Source: Symsagittifera roscoffensis
Taxonomy: Eukaryota; Xenacoelomorpha; Acoela; Convolutidae
Direction: 5' to 3'
DNA length: 64,000 bases
Assembly (NCBI RefSeq): GCF_963678635.1
Contig: NC_087066.1
Span: forward strand, 50,465,581 to 50,529,580
Shown here: piece by piece, positions 34,919-45,888 of the stretch
Layout of the letters: each line of letters starts with the position of its first letter
How positions within the stretch are numbered: position 1 is the stretch's first letter
Notes under the pieces: generated by a model
Databases searched by the model: none
What the model was told of the DNA's origin: nothing
What the model saw: the letters and a program-made list of their open reading frames with translations, nothing else
Translations under genes and position numbers: made by a program

Positions 34919-35123
34919 CTTTTCGTTTTATGACTGTTACCGTGTAATGTTCAATGTGTCTGATTGGTTGATTCCAATTGTATGAACGTACTGGTTTATT
35001 TTTGTATATCTTTTTAATTCTTCTTTTTCCTTGTTTTGATGAATGTGATGTAGCTTCTGAATCGGAAAAATATAGTTGATCATGGACTGGGTAGTTTTTA
35101 TTTACTGTTTTTTTTTGTGCATC

Positions 35124-35351
35124 TTAATTACTGACTGCTGATTCGGAGACTGCGTCTCTTCGCTTTGAAAATCTTTTCCGTGTAATTTGTCTTTGTTTAC
35201 TTATAATTTTTCTTTTTATTGTTTGTAGTTTTGTTCGATTATATCCAGTTGTTTGTTTGTGCGGTGTGATTATGAGATCGTATGTTTCGTTGTTTATTTC
35301 ACAATTGTGTAGTACGATTGTTTGTTTATTTCCTAAATTGTTCAGTGACAT
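35124..35351 (-). CDS. Leader ORF1 of element B, unknown function
   Basis: A 75-codon ORF starting MSLNNLGNKQTIVLHN, related to 2121-2366 of element A. After its stop the similarity goes on in other frames up to the gag start: the words NWNQPIRHIE are shared with A near 2500. The full protein was therefore longer and overlapped the start of gag. It is basic, without recognised domain. Confidence 0.55.
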   Translation of the reverse strand: MSLNNLGNKQTIVLHNCEINNETYDLIITPHKQTTGYNRTKLQTIKRKIISKQRQITRKRFSKRRDAVSESAVSN

Positions 35352-36622
35352 AAGGTTTAGGATGAAGGATGCAAGGTTGTCATTAGTGATTTTTATATCC
35401 TAGACTGTTAGTCCTTGAAATTTTTTGGTTAGCCTAACTTGTGTCATTTTATTCAGGGTTGGAGAGAAAAGTATATATCGATTGCGAAGAATGATTGTTA
35501 CTTTGTCGTGGCTATTTTAAGTTAAGGTGTTAACTTACTTAATCTTACTTAGGTGTAGTGATTGTGTTCAAGGGTTGGAGAATAGTAAATCAATCCACAG
35601 GGTTCAGGTATAATTAGAACGCAAGTAGTTCGTTAGGTACTATTTTCAACTTACTAAGATTTAAGATTTAGCCTGGGTCAGGTAAGAGGGGGGATCAAGT
35701 GAAGGATGAATAACCGAAGTTCTTCACTATTTAGCCTAATTAGAATGGTTAGAATGATTGAAAAATTTCTATTAGTCTTGGTTCTTTGAACAGTTTGGGT
35801 AGTGAATCGACGTTTGAGGTCGTTAGACACTTTGTTAATTGGGTGGAAGAGAACAAAATTGTTCTATTTGATCCAAGGATAAGCCTTGATGATCAGGATA
35901 TAAATTTTAATGGTATAAAATGGGTTAAATTTAAATATTTAATTGAGATCCAAGGAAAACCTTGATTATCTAATTTTAGATTAAATAAGTCTAAGTCAAA
36001 TAAAGGTAAAAATTAGGATAGGCCTTTAGAAATAATTCAAGTTTAATTGATAGAAAGGTTTAGTTTTGCATGATATTAGTGGTTTTATGATTGCTGTTAT
36101 GTTAAGATGATGAAGCTGGAGATGACAGGATGACTTGTATATACTAATTATTTATGATCATGTTAACTAATTTTTTTTTTTTTTCAATAAATATATTTCT
36201 CAGATTTTTTTTGAATGTTACTGCAGTTTTTTGAGGAAACGATTTGAAGTGTTTTTATCAATCGCTATTGTACATAAGTAAGTTTGGTTTACTGCCTGAA
36301 ATGATCATTGAAGTTTTTTCTTCAAAGATTTTATGTTAATTCATTGCTAGTAAAATTCTAAATATAAAAGTTTGTGTTGGCTTTTGCCGTAAGAACATGA
36401 AACTTAATGGTAAGTTTCTTCGTAGTCGTAGATCGTCTCTTGTCCGAGGTCTTCTTCCAATACCGGGTAGTTTTCGTATTGTACGGATTAGCGGCTCTGA
36501 TCTATTGAGTCGTAGAGACATTTCAATTAAATTATTGTCATGTAACATTTTGAAAATGTTTTTGTCTAATTCTAATCTATCTTGTTAGTTCTAAGCTAGT
36601 TTGTTTTTTAAGGTCTTATTCG
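35352..36622 (-). other. Leader of element B
   Basis: No ORF of note. Hairpins of the CAAGG/CCTTG type lie at 35874-35888 and 35951-35964, with an eroded third near 36015-36027, matching the three in element A. Open frames on either strand here are short and not conserved. Confidence 0.55.
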
Positions 36623-36640
36623 AGACTTATGGTCGCACCA
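36623..36640 (-). other. Primer binding site of element B
   Basis: Read on the minus strand, TGGTGCGACCATAAG begins two bases after the LTR end, the same first eleven bases and spacing as in element A. Confidence 0.7.
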
Positions 36641-36642
36641 GA

Positions 36643-37042
36643 TGAGTTATGTTTTTTGGTCTAACTCATAGAGTAATTTCGGATAGGGTACACCGTCTGC
36701 TCGTCACGCTATCTTATTTTCGGCCGGATAGATTCGTGCAACTTCATAGTCTACTACCGATCCTAATCTTACTCTTATATCTACTAGTCTCAGGGTGTTT
36801 AACTAGTCTCTGCTAGGCTCAATAGATCTAGAGTATACTGGCTTATTGCGATCGCCAAAAGGTCTCCTGAAGAGGTAACTAAATTCAAATCTCTCTGGTG
36901 CTGAAATTACAATTCATTTCAGCACTTACAAATAAGTGGGTTGTTAGTTAGATGGATCATGATTGGTTAATATTAAATATTTTATAGTGATAAAATATCT
37001 AATTTATAACCAATAATAAAATGTAGTTTAGATTTGGTTCCA
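36643..37042 (-). repeat. 5' LTR of element B
   Basis: 400 bp on the minus strand, from TGGAACCAAATC to ATAACTCA. The stem-loop arms lie at 36898-36907 and 36916-36925 and carry the G-C version of the pair that is A-T in element A. The conserved 3' block is at about 36664-36757. Outside lies CGAA, the target duplication. Confidence 0.93.
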
Positions 37043-37046
37043 CGAA

Positions 37047-39002
37047 TATGATTTTTTAAAACTCTAGCTTCTCAGCCCATCTATGATACAAAGTTGGATA
37101 AATCCTATTTAACAGCTTGTGTCTGATTCATTAACCTTGTATGTTTTGCTACCCTTTAGGTATGTATCTTCAACTCGGACCAATAACAATCTAAAAAAAT
37201 AAACGATGATTTTTACATCAAAAGGATAAATTACTAAAGAGACGAGAGACATCTTTAATGGGTCGCGCAGTAGCGCCGAAGTTTTTAGGTAAGACGTGAT
37301 ATCTTTTTTTTGAGTCGCGCAGTGTTCCAATTTATTTGCTTTGAGTCGCGACGGTCGCAACCTACGACATTTGGGTCGCGTACTGCTGCCCGGGGGACAT
37401 GATGCGTCTGATTGTATCATTGTCTCTCTCTCCTATTTTGATATGTAATGGAGCCCTGTTATTGTCAGCCATCATCGCTTTTTTGTATCCAGTTTTGGAA
37501 AACCAATGAAAGGTTTATAATCACTTTAAATTTTGCGAGAAATCTGATCATTTTTGAGTTGATTTTGGTTGTTCTAAGTTTTTTTGCGATGCCATCTACT
37601 TTTGTTTTTCAGTCGTATCTGAAAGGGTAAACTTTGTTTTAGCGAATTTATGAAAAAAATCTTTTTTCTTGTCAATTAAGTATTGCAGTTTGTGCTTTAG
37701 TTCGGCAGTATGTATTAATCTTGTTGCTTTTGTGCATGATATGTTTTAAAGTCTCAAGTCCTACATTTTTGTTTCTTAGTTTGACAGGTGACGCATTCGA
37801 GGCCACTTCGGTCTGTGCTAACTTCAGTATAACAACTTGTCTCATTGTGTTATGCAAGAATGACTATACTACGCTTGCAGTGCTGGCTTTTTAGTATTAG
37901 ATACAGATTGGTTTCGTTACTTTTGACAGCCATCAATGGCTTGAATGGTACTTGAGTTTTGTCACACTCTTTCTCAACCGTTTTTTTTTTTGGAGAATTC
38001 AAAGCAATAACAAGTTTTTGTAGATTTTAAATGTTCGAAGTTGGATGAGAATATGTTGACTTTTGCAGACAATGTGTCTTGGGGCTTTGGGTAGGTCTAT
38101 CCTTGGTAAGATGTCTACTCGCACTGTGCATCCTTGGATGTTGTTCATTTATACTTTGAACCCGTAGGCTGTATATAAAAATGCAGAAAAAAATGTTTTG
38201 ATGCAGTATAATCCATTTTGAATCGATTCTTAATTATATTTCAAAATTTTCACAGATTGTTTTATTTATAAATATGAGGCTGTTCTCAATATGGATGGAC
38301 TGAATAATGGAAACTTTTCGACCAGTCGTGGAATTTAAACATTCTCATTCGCTGAATGATTTTGCTCAAAGTCGAAGCCAAAATTAGCAGGAAAAGAACT
38401 GTAGCAGAGCAGCGAAGTTTTGCGTTCAATTCGTGCAGATTGTTTTTTTTTAGTTTTTAATATTGGTATCCTGTAAGTATAAGATTTTTTCCAATGCGTC
38501 TTAGATGTGACATTATATTTTTCTGCTTATTTAGCAACCAGTCAAATATAATTTTTTTTTGTAGATTTATTTGCTTGACTAGAAATTTTCACATTTTTTT
38601 GAAAAATCTTGATCATTCAATTTTGATTAGCTGAAATTAGCTTTCCATCAATAGGTCTCTCCGTCATAAGGGATGCACCTGTAGAAATACATTAGTACCT
38701 ACTGCAGCATGGCGTATTATCTTTCATTTTATTCTTAAATTCAATAAAAAATCTCTACACACTATATATTTTTCAATTCCTTAAAAACTTCTCAAGTTTC
38801 AGATTTCAAAGTTTTTATCTTGGACCAAGTTAACATCCTCCCCCCTAAACACGTTTAGGTAGAGGATGTTAACTTGGTTTTAAGTTGGAAATTTTCAGCC
38901 AATCAGAATCGAGCATTTTACAAGCAGCGCTTAGCAAGTTTGGAGGATCTTAACTTGGTCTGTAAGGGAGGGGGGGGGGGGAGGATGTTAACTTGATATG
39001 TT
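37047..39002. other. Host DNA with GGGTCGCG repeats, no gene
   Basis: Near 37259-37390 the word GTCGCG recurs four times at uneven spacing in an otherwise AT-rich context, as in a decayed short repeat. From 38820 to 39002 the words GTTAACTTG and GGATGTTAAC occur several times with a run of G. No exon was found. Confidence 0.4.
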
Positions 39003-39011
39003 AACTTGATC

Positions 39012-39463
39012 GGGGCGGATTTAGGGGGGGGGGCGGGGTGGATTTAGGGGGGGTGGGCGGACGCCCCTTCCCCCCCTCAGGGATTCGACCCCCTGCCGAC
39101 CCAAAGGGTCCCCCCTTTGATACTTTTTCAGAAATCCATTTTTGGCCGACCGACTCTAAAATTTTTCTGAAGGCGCCTTCGGCGCCAATATATACTATCT
39201 TTGAGGGGGAGCGCGCGCCAAAAAAAACGCGATTTTTTTGTCAAATTTTTTCAAAAAGTGCCCAAAAACGGCTTTTTTTACTGTTTTTTCAAAAATTTTC
39301 CTGCGGCGCAGAAAATTTAGCCAAAATAGGGGCAAAATTGTCCTTTGGGAGAGCTCGAAAAATCAATTTGGTTGACCTAAAAAAAAGAAAAACTTTTTGG
39401 AAAATTTTTGGAAAATTTTTTGAAAATCCGCCCCCCCTCGAGAAAATCCTAGATCCGCCCCTG
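39012..39463. repeat. hAT-like MITE
   Basis: Ends GGGGCGGATTTAGG on the left and CCTAGATCCGCCCCTG on the right are inverted copies. AACTTGAT stands on both sides (39003-39010 and 39464-39471), an 8-bp duplication as made by hAT transposases, whose ends typically begin CAGGGGCGGAT. The 450-bp interior is G-rich on one side and has no transposase. A 151-codon open frame on the + strand is a by-product of the composition. A second, partial end of this type (CAGGGGTAGATTTAG) is at 50936-50950. Confidence 0.8.
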
Positions 39464-39472
39464 AACTTGATC

Positions 39473-40679
39473 CTTGATCTTTTTTATTTCTAAAACAATT
39501 GAATCCAAAAAATGCGTAGACATTGAAGTTTCAAAAATCTGTTTTGCGTCGTTTGGAACAAAAGGAAGCCAATATTCCAATAAAAAATATTCAGAAAAAA
39601 CGCAACCTATTCGTTTAATTATGCTGGGAAAACATGTTTTCAGACACAAATTTTTCAAACATATATTTAGTTATATATGGGAGAACAGCAGCTTCTCGTT
39701 TTGACGCAAATTTTCTAAAATTGGAAGGGAAAATTTTTGGCTAAATTTTTGTTTCAACCGCGACGTTTCCAGACCAGTTTTTCTCGACAATGAGAAAAAA
39801 AATTTTTGAAAGTTTTCAAAAAGTTATCACGACCAATAGAACCTTCAGATGATACCACGTCTGACCCCTTAAAATCTTTTGTTGAAGTATCCAAAATCAG
39901 CCTGACAACTAAGGGCCCAGCTAAAGCTGAAAGTAGCTGTTTGAAATGCTTTTGAAATTGTACTCATGCAAAAAAAACAATGCGTAATTTTCAAAATGTC
40001 AAAACGCGGCTAATTTGAGATTTACCAAGTCGATGGTCATTTCTCTATCAAAAGTACTGAGAAAAAATCGTTTGAAAAGGAGATCATTCAGAGATATCTT
40101 CTGAAACTTTTATATCGAGCCCGTAGTTTTCGAGAGAAACAAAGATTTCAAGAAACGTCACGTTTCAAAACATGGACTTTTCAGAATGAAGCATAGTTTT
40201 TGACAATTTTTAAATCGGTTTGTTCGGAAAATTCCTATCACGTGTTGTTTTGATTGAAAGTTTATTCAATTTTGTTAGGGTATTTATTTCAGTCCAGGAT
40301 TTTTTGAGAAAAGTCAAAAATTCAAAAAACGGGCCAACTTTAAAAATTGAAACTTTATAAAAAAAATTTTTGATTGAAACTTTGTTTTCAGATTTGTCAT
40401 GGTAGTTTCGGCGAAAGATCAAAAAGTTTCTAAAATAAATGGGTGAAATTTGAAAAAAAGTACATCATTTTCTATGGCCATAACTTTTTTCTTCAAAATT
40501 GGGTCAAAGCTGTTTATTCAAAGAAAATTCCTTCACTGATTGATATGTTGATCGAACGCTGCTTAATCGCAGTCTGATGTGGCAGGGGAAATTTTGAGAA
40601 CACTGAAAAAAAGTTTTATAATGTTTAACACTTTTAAACTGGACGTTTTCAAAAACCATGACATTTTCTAAAAAAAAAA
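39473..40679. other. Spacer, no gene seen
   Basis: AT-rich DNA with several phrases reminiscent of decayed repeats, but no open frame with coding character. Confidence 0.35.
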
Positions 40680-41180
40680 CAAGACTGCTCGTGTCAGGGT
40701 GAAGCCCTGAATGTACCGATTGCAATTTAATGGAGCCTTTTAATGGAGCTTATTTCTATGGAGCAGTTAAGACATGAAAAAATTTGATATAAAAATGAGT
40801 TTTTTTTCTAAATTTGAGATTTTGTGTAAAAATCATAACCCCACATGCCATATAAAGTACAACGTGATAGATTTCAACCTAGTAACAAACAATTATGGCA
40901 AACAAATAATTCAACCAATTTGGAAGAACTTATAAGACGGATTTAATCTCCACTTACGCGTTAATCGCGCTAAATATAATGCGCGTTAATTGTTCCAAAT
41001 TTGCCAAAATGGCAATCTTTAAAACCCCATAACTTTACGAAAAATGATCACAGGTGAAATATCTTTTCAAATTTGAGCTCAGGAGAACGATTATTTTCGA
41101 TAATTTTGTCAAAAATGGCTAGTTAAAAAGTCAAAGAAAAAAACCTACCCCGAGCACAAATATTCCGTTACTTTCGGAAC
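40680..41180 (+). repeat. Copy 1 of the CAGGGC-hairpin repeat family
   Basis: Starts with AAGACTGCTCGTGTCAGGG, then the hairpin TCAGGGTGAAGCCCTGA (40694-40710). The word GCGCGTTAATTGTTCC and the phrase CCCCATAACTTTACGAAAAA lie inside. It ends at CCGTTACTTTCGGAAC. The same landmarks in the same order occur in the copies at 56.2-57.2 kb. Non-autonomous, no ORF. Confidence 0.75.
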
Positions 41181-42454
41181 AATCAAACGCAGCGGTTTAT
41201 GCAGAAGAATATCAAGTGTCATGTTATTTCGATTGAACCCTGAGTTTGGATTTGGCCGGTTATTTTTCAAGATTATACGAATTCAAAAAATTCCCGTCCT
41301 TTTAATTCCCGTCCTTTTAATTCCCTTCATTTAAGTCCGCAGAAAACAAAACCGAATAAATTAAGGTAAAATGAGTCTAGTAGAATATGCAGACACAAGG
41401 GGGAGTAGCCGGTCTTTTCATTGAAACCGTTTTGAAAATTGTTAAAACATTATGAGAAAATTTAAGGTTTTTGCGAAAAATGCAAAGATTTTCCTAAGGG
41501 TATAAGAAAAACACCATGCAATTTTGTAAAACTCGTTTCCATCAAACAGGAATTCAATCTACGAAAAAATAATTCACAACTGCCACAGCTGAAATTGAAA
41601 TAGACGTTACGTGAGATTGGTCATGTTGATCTGAAAAAAAACTACTCAATATCCAAATCATACGCGGCCAATTAACCCTACATAGTATTCGTATTCATTC
41701 AACCTAACTTGATGTAAGCAAATTGGCCCGAACAATGCATTTAAAACCAAAGTTTACCTACTACAATTTGAAATGATTACAAGAAAATGTTTTTTATTTC
41801 ATTAACTTACACAGTTCGCCAGAAATCTTTTGAGACTACTTATAGGGCAGTAAGTACATTTAATTTGGCTCATGTAAATAGTACTGATTTTGCTTTGGAG
41901 TTTTTGATTGAATGAAATTCTTTTTTGAAATGTTAGGAGCATCTATCAGCGATATTTATCATTTCGGAAAGTCTTTCTGAAATGCCTTTTTGACGTTCTC
42001 TCGGGTGAATAATTGAAGTGGAACAATTTAGTGATAAAAACGTCTAATAGATCACTCGTAAACGAAGTTATTATGATTAATGTGCACATGCTCATTGATC
42101 CTTATGTTCTCATAAAAATAATTGTGGTTTGTGGGACTCGTAGATGATCTATGAAAGGCTATCCAGCCTGTCTAAGCATAGTCCGTACCTGAGATGTCCA
42201 AATTGGGCGACTGTCTCATTTCAGATTGTTCAAATGACTTCAGATTCATCCTCGACAGCTCCCTCGCAACTCCCACTCTCCTTCCTTCCTACACTCGGCA
42301 CCTTTTCAATCCAATCCCCCCTCCCACCCCCGTCAAAAGTATAAAATTGTGTGTAAATTGTTCTTATGGCAATTTGCAAGGAGGTTTTGTTACATAAAAG
42401 TATTAACTTGTTCACTTGTTTACGCTGACACGTTTTATTACAGTTTAGAACATC
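41181..42454. other. Spacer with a Ser/Pro-rich open stretch
   Basis: Mostly AT-rich. Between 42224 and 42345 the sequence is GC-richer and open in several frames; on the minus strand one frame encodes an acidic tail ending EDESEVI. It could be a further exon of the EGF gene, but the splice phases I can see do not match. Three copies of AATTCCCGTCCTTTT-like units lie at 41290-41330. Confidence 0.3.
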
Positions 42455-42460
42455 AAAAAC

Positions 42461-42678
42461 GGGCTCTTTTCCAGTTCCCCCCCTTTCAAAATACCGAGTT
42501 TTATGTTTGTTTTACGTGTTATTACGGCTAAATGCGTGATGTTACGCTGTAAAGTATGAAGAACAAATCTGTTCACAGTTGTCGATTTGTTCACCACGCC
42601 AAATTTCATTGCATTATGACAACGTTAAATAAGCTTTTCAAAATTAATTTTGAAAGGGGGGAAACTGGAAAAGAGCCC
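42461..42678. repeat. 218-bp MITE with 32-bp terminal inverted repeats
   Basis: Left arm 42461-42492 begins GGGCTCTTTTCCAGTT; right arm 42647-42678 ends AACTGGAAAAGAGCCC. AAAAAC flanks both ends (42455-42460 and 42679-42684). A second inverted pair, GAACAAATC/GATTTGTTC, lies inside at 42561-42592. A third copy of the end (ACTGGAAAAGAGCCC) stands at 42748-42762, right beside the last recognised EGF-gene exon. Confidence 0.82.
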
Positions 42679-42767
42679 AAAAACGATATGGACACATTTT
42701 TAAAATAAATTTTCGTAAATAGTGTGTCAGACAAAATCGAATAGGTGACTGGAAAAGAGCCCTTCAC

Positions 42768-44059
42768 TCTGATGACGAAGATTGCCAGAAGAAACAGAGA
42801 TAGCACGGGGACCATAATGGACACTATTTGGACCACTTCGGCCATTGTGAAGTCATGGCCGTCGGAGAGTTCTCGGAAGTGTGCCATGTCTTCGCAGTAG
42901 TAGCCTTAAAATCAAGGAGATACTTACTGGGGACCTCAGCCTCTTCAGGGATTTGACACCCCTCTCCCTTCCAAAGTGCCCATCCTTTGCCATTATTTTC
43001 GGCACCCAATTTGTGCCGAGGTTATCTTATTTATATATGTGCATTTGGTACCAGTTAACACTAAACTTGAGGAGCTGAAGCTTCATTTCGACACGTTTTT
43101 TTTTCTTCGAAATTAGCAGGAAAGCAATGTGGTTGAGCTAAAAAAAAACGTGAATTTCTTTAACTATTCCCCCTTTTGCAAAAGGGGGAGATTTGTTACT
43201 AGGTGCAAAATTTACATTTACTTAGTTATTGATTTATTTCTTTATAAGAGTGACGAATCGTTACCAGGCACCCAGGGGTGGGGGGCTGGGGGGGGGGGGT
43301 AGTTAAAGAGATCCACAAAAGTTAAAAAAAACTAACAAAGTAAGAGGAAATTGGAACAAATCTGATGATTCTAAATTTCAAACTTCGTCCCGAACACGAA
43401 CTCGTCCCATGAACTCGTCCCGAACACGAACTCGTCCCGAACACGATACGGCATTGCAACTAACTCACCAACGTAAGGCGTTTTACATGTGCATAGTACT
43501 TTAGTAGTGTTTTTGCACTTTCCCCTTCCGGAACACAACTGGTCCACGCAGACCAAGTTGGTCCTCAACAGACAGTTGTCATCCGGGAGGTCTCTGTCAT
43601 TCATCCAGCCTGTCTCACACACGCACTGGTCCAGTTGACGAGAAGGAGAAGATTCGGACTGAGATTGTAGCTAGAAAAACAAAAAAACTGTATTTTTTCG
43701 AACTAATTTACATATTCTTAAACTGGTAAAAAGCACATGTAAACTCGCAGAAAATGTGCACGTAAATCAAGCATGCAAATTTTCCTTATATTACAAAGTC
43801 GGAGCCAAAAATGAGCATCCTTTTTTGGCCCAGGTTTTTGATATCATCTCGAAGATAGCCCAGTATTTCTTTTTAATGACAACGGACAGAATTTGAACTG
43901 ATAGTTTCATCCAGTCTTGCATCAAAAACGGATAACATAAGTTTAGAAATGTTTCAGAAAATTAATTGCAACTAACTTGTATACATTTTCCATGCTTCCC
44001 ACAAGTGTTGGCTTTGTTAAGTTTTGTTTCGTTGATTGTGCAAGAATTTTGATGTTGAG
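42768..44059 (-). CDS. Transmembrane protein with two EGF-like modules, C-terminal exons
   Basis: Three exons on the minus strand: 43977-44059, 43469-43670 and 42768-42904, with introns of 306 and 564 bp bounded by GTTAGT...CTAG and GTGAGT...AAG. Joined in phase they give a first EGF module (C-X12-C-X5-C over the exon 1/2 border, then CVC and a final C in DDNC) and a second one (CVDQLCSGRGKC, CTC, and a last Cys in VGYYCED). After a short linker follows a hydrophobic segment of about 22 residues (VVQIVSIMVPVLSLFLLAIFVI), ending near a GTGAAG donor. This is a type I membrane protein with EGF repeats near the membrane; upstream exons and the cytoplasmic tail are not found. The phase fit over both introns and six-cysteine spacing make the gene real. 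Family is open. Confidence 0.72.
43157..43311. repeat. G-run TIR repeat inside the EGF-gene intron
   Basis: Begins CTTTAACTATTCCCCC and ends GGGGGTAGTTAAAG, an inverted pair. Two G-runs of six and more precede the right end. The same right end (G-run, then GTTAA) appears at 45.9 and 51.1-51.3 kb. It lies within the intron 42905-43468, which also holds four units of about 17 bp (GAACTCGTCCCGAACAC) at 43380-43450. Confidence 0.55.
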
Positions 44060-44469
44060 CTAGTAAATTCGAGTTTTCTTGGTTTCTATCCATTTTTCAA
44101 TGACCTTTTTTATGCGGCATTTCAGTTTTTGACATCAACGACTGTAAAATTGCTCTAAGTTACTCAAACTCACGCACGTGGTCGGATGAACTAAGTTTTA
44201 ACACTCTTCAAAATAAGTTCTAGTTTTGATCAGATAATTAAAGCTGCCAGACTTGAGACTTAATGCTCTCACGGCTAAAAATTCGTTTTATTTAAATCTC
44301 TCTAGAAGCGTTTTTAGCCACTGTTCAAAAACTTTCAAATTAAATTAATCAAAAGCAAGAGTGTGTTATTATTTAAATCATCAGATCATTTTTTGGTTAC
44401 TATCATAAAGGCGAGTAAGAAGTTGTTGTTGTTTTTTCAAATTATGCGCCTTCTTTACCCGGGTTGAGT

Positions 44470-45175
44470 TGTTCGACTTGCGTTTTGACCAAACTTGGTC
44501 GAGCACACGGATCTTGTTCGACTTAAAATTCGTGGTGGAAAACAGCCCTTTCGGCCGAACAAAATTTGGATACATTGGTTGAAATCATGGTCGAAACATA
44601 GTCGAACACTAATTCGGTTCATGATCGAACGCAAAATCGAAACTTAAGTTTGATCGAAACATAGTCGAGCTCAAAGTCGAATACAATGTCTTGCCGAAAC
44701 ATAGCCAAACTCAAAATGTGGTCGCTACATGGTCAAACGTAGTCAACTCAAGGAATGGGCTACACATGATCTTAGACGAAAACCTGAGAAGCAATGTTTT
44801 GCGAAAAAATAAAGTTTTATAATGTTCGGAAAAACATTCAGATTTTCGTCACATCCATATTGAAGTTTTTATGAATAAAAAAATAAGATAAGACTATGTT
44901 AGAAGAAAAATAATCAAACAATTTTACTAATTGGTGACGAAAAAAATCAAGGTTGATTAATTTTTGAATTGCCTAAAAATATACAGATTCTGAAAAATAT
45001 TCGGCCAAAGCATAGCCAGCTTAGGTCGAGTCGGTCGAAACATAACCCGCTTGGGTCGAACACAGTCAAACAAATTTTTGATTCAGTCGATCGAAACATA
45101 GCCGGTTTGGGTTGAAACCATCAAAGCATAACCATTTTTGGTCGAGTCAGTCGAAACATATCTCAAACAGTAAAC
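44470..45175. repeat. Degenerate array of TCGAAACATAG-type words
   Basis: Words of the type GGTCGAAACATAGTCGAAC recur at about 44590, 44650, 44690, 45030, 45087 and 45147, with the shorter words GTCGAACAC and GGTCGAG in between. Spacing is irregular (40-60 bases) and the middle (44760-44990) is free of them. It reads as an old minisatellite or the eroded array of a transposon. No ORF. Confidence 0.5.
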
Positions 45176-45316
45176 CCAGTTAGGCAAGAAAACGCTCCAA
45201 AAATGCGCACCAATTAGCGAAATTTGAAAAAAAAAATTGAACTGATTTATTCGAGTTGTTACAGTTGATATATTTGCGTTGATTTACAAAAATTTGTTCA
45301 ATGTAAATTTATTGAT

Positions 45317-45478
45317 ATGAGGCCTGCCTTTGTGTTTGAAACTTTAAAACCAGTCTCACAGATACTGCATAAAACCGAGGAACAGCTATCATCTGTTTGT
45401 AACAGTGTCGAGCTCTTCTCGCGTGAACTTGAAAAATTTGCAGCATCCAAAGGCGATACTAAAGGCATAATCCATTAG
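45317..45478 (+). CDS. Candidate small ORF, 53 residues
   Basis: ATG to TAG frame encoding a mixed, soluble-looking protein starting MRPAFVFETLKPVSQILHK. A helix-like stretch EEQLSSVCNSVELFSRELEK follows. Amino-acid composition is more protein-like than in the other short frames nearby, and an AG acceptor stands inside it (near 45352), so it could be a terminal exon instead. Neighbours are repeats. Not recognised. A processed or decayed fragment is equally possible. Confidence 0.3.
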   Translation: MRPAFVFETLKPVSQILHKTEEQLSSVCNSVELFSRELEKFAASKGDTKGIIH

Positions 45479-45786
45479 AAAAAAACCACCACGTTCTGTA
45501 ATTTAGAGAATTAGAGTGTCGGAAACGCGAATTATTGGATAGAAATTTTATCTTACCATTAAGCAACCCACATCAAGCTCGGGTACTTGTTTTAGCTATC
45601 AAAAGGAAGTTTTGGTATGAACTTTTCATGAATGGCAAATTTACAACTTTTTAGGTTAATTGGAACTTGATTTGTTCTTTTTCTTCAATAACATACGGAG
45701 AAATTTGAAAAATTTCCGCAAAAAGCCACTCAAAACTTCAGAAAAAATCTATTTGCGATGATGTGGTTCATAAATAAGGTTATCTC

Positions 45787-45888
45787 CTCTAACTATTTAG
45801 CCATAGGGTACCTAGAAACCACCCCCCTATAAAATAGTTCAATGTATATGCAAAGGGGGGGGGGCGTTAAAGAGATCCAAATAAGGAG
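45787..45888. repeat. Second short G-run repeat
   Basis: CTCTAACTATTT on the left and GCGTTAAAGAG on the right are roughly inverted. A C-run and a run of ten or more G lie inside, together with AAAATAGTTC. Related to 43157-43311 by its ends. Confidence 0.45.

Larger units (their letters stand above)
18355..37042 (-). mobile_element. Element B: 18.7-kb envelope-carrying Ty3/Gypsy-like retrotransposon
   Basis: Read on the minus strand: 5' LTR 36643-37042, primer site, leader, ORF1, gag, protease, RT, RNase H, integrase, membrane ORF, Pro-rich region, envelope-like glycoprotein, two more conserved ORFs, 3' LTR 18355-18741. CGAA flanks both outer ends (18351-18354 and 37043-37046), which fixes the borders as one insertion. 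At 18,688 bp it is far longer than the usual 5-9 kb of the group; the extra length is mostly the region after integrase. It carries many stops, a lost protease glycine, a lost integrase glutamate and a rearranged RNase H, so it is not autonomous. RT, protease and integrase motifs put it with metavirus-type elements. Confidence 0.95.

Noticed and set aside
39083-39096. tRNA B-box-like GATTCGACCCC
   Set aside because: It lies inside the hAT-like MITE; no cloverleaf or A-box stands upstream at the right distance.
39038-39493. 151-codon open frame on the + strand
   Set aside because: It overlaps the hAT-like MITE almost exactly and its composition follows the G/C-rich and A-rich runs of that repeat.
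42144-42397. Two Ser/Pro-rich open frames on the + strand
   Set aside because: Overlapping frames of equal length over one GC-rich stretch, no splice signals and no family. Composition explains them.
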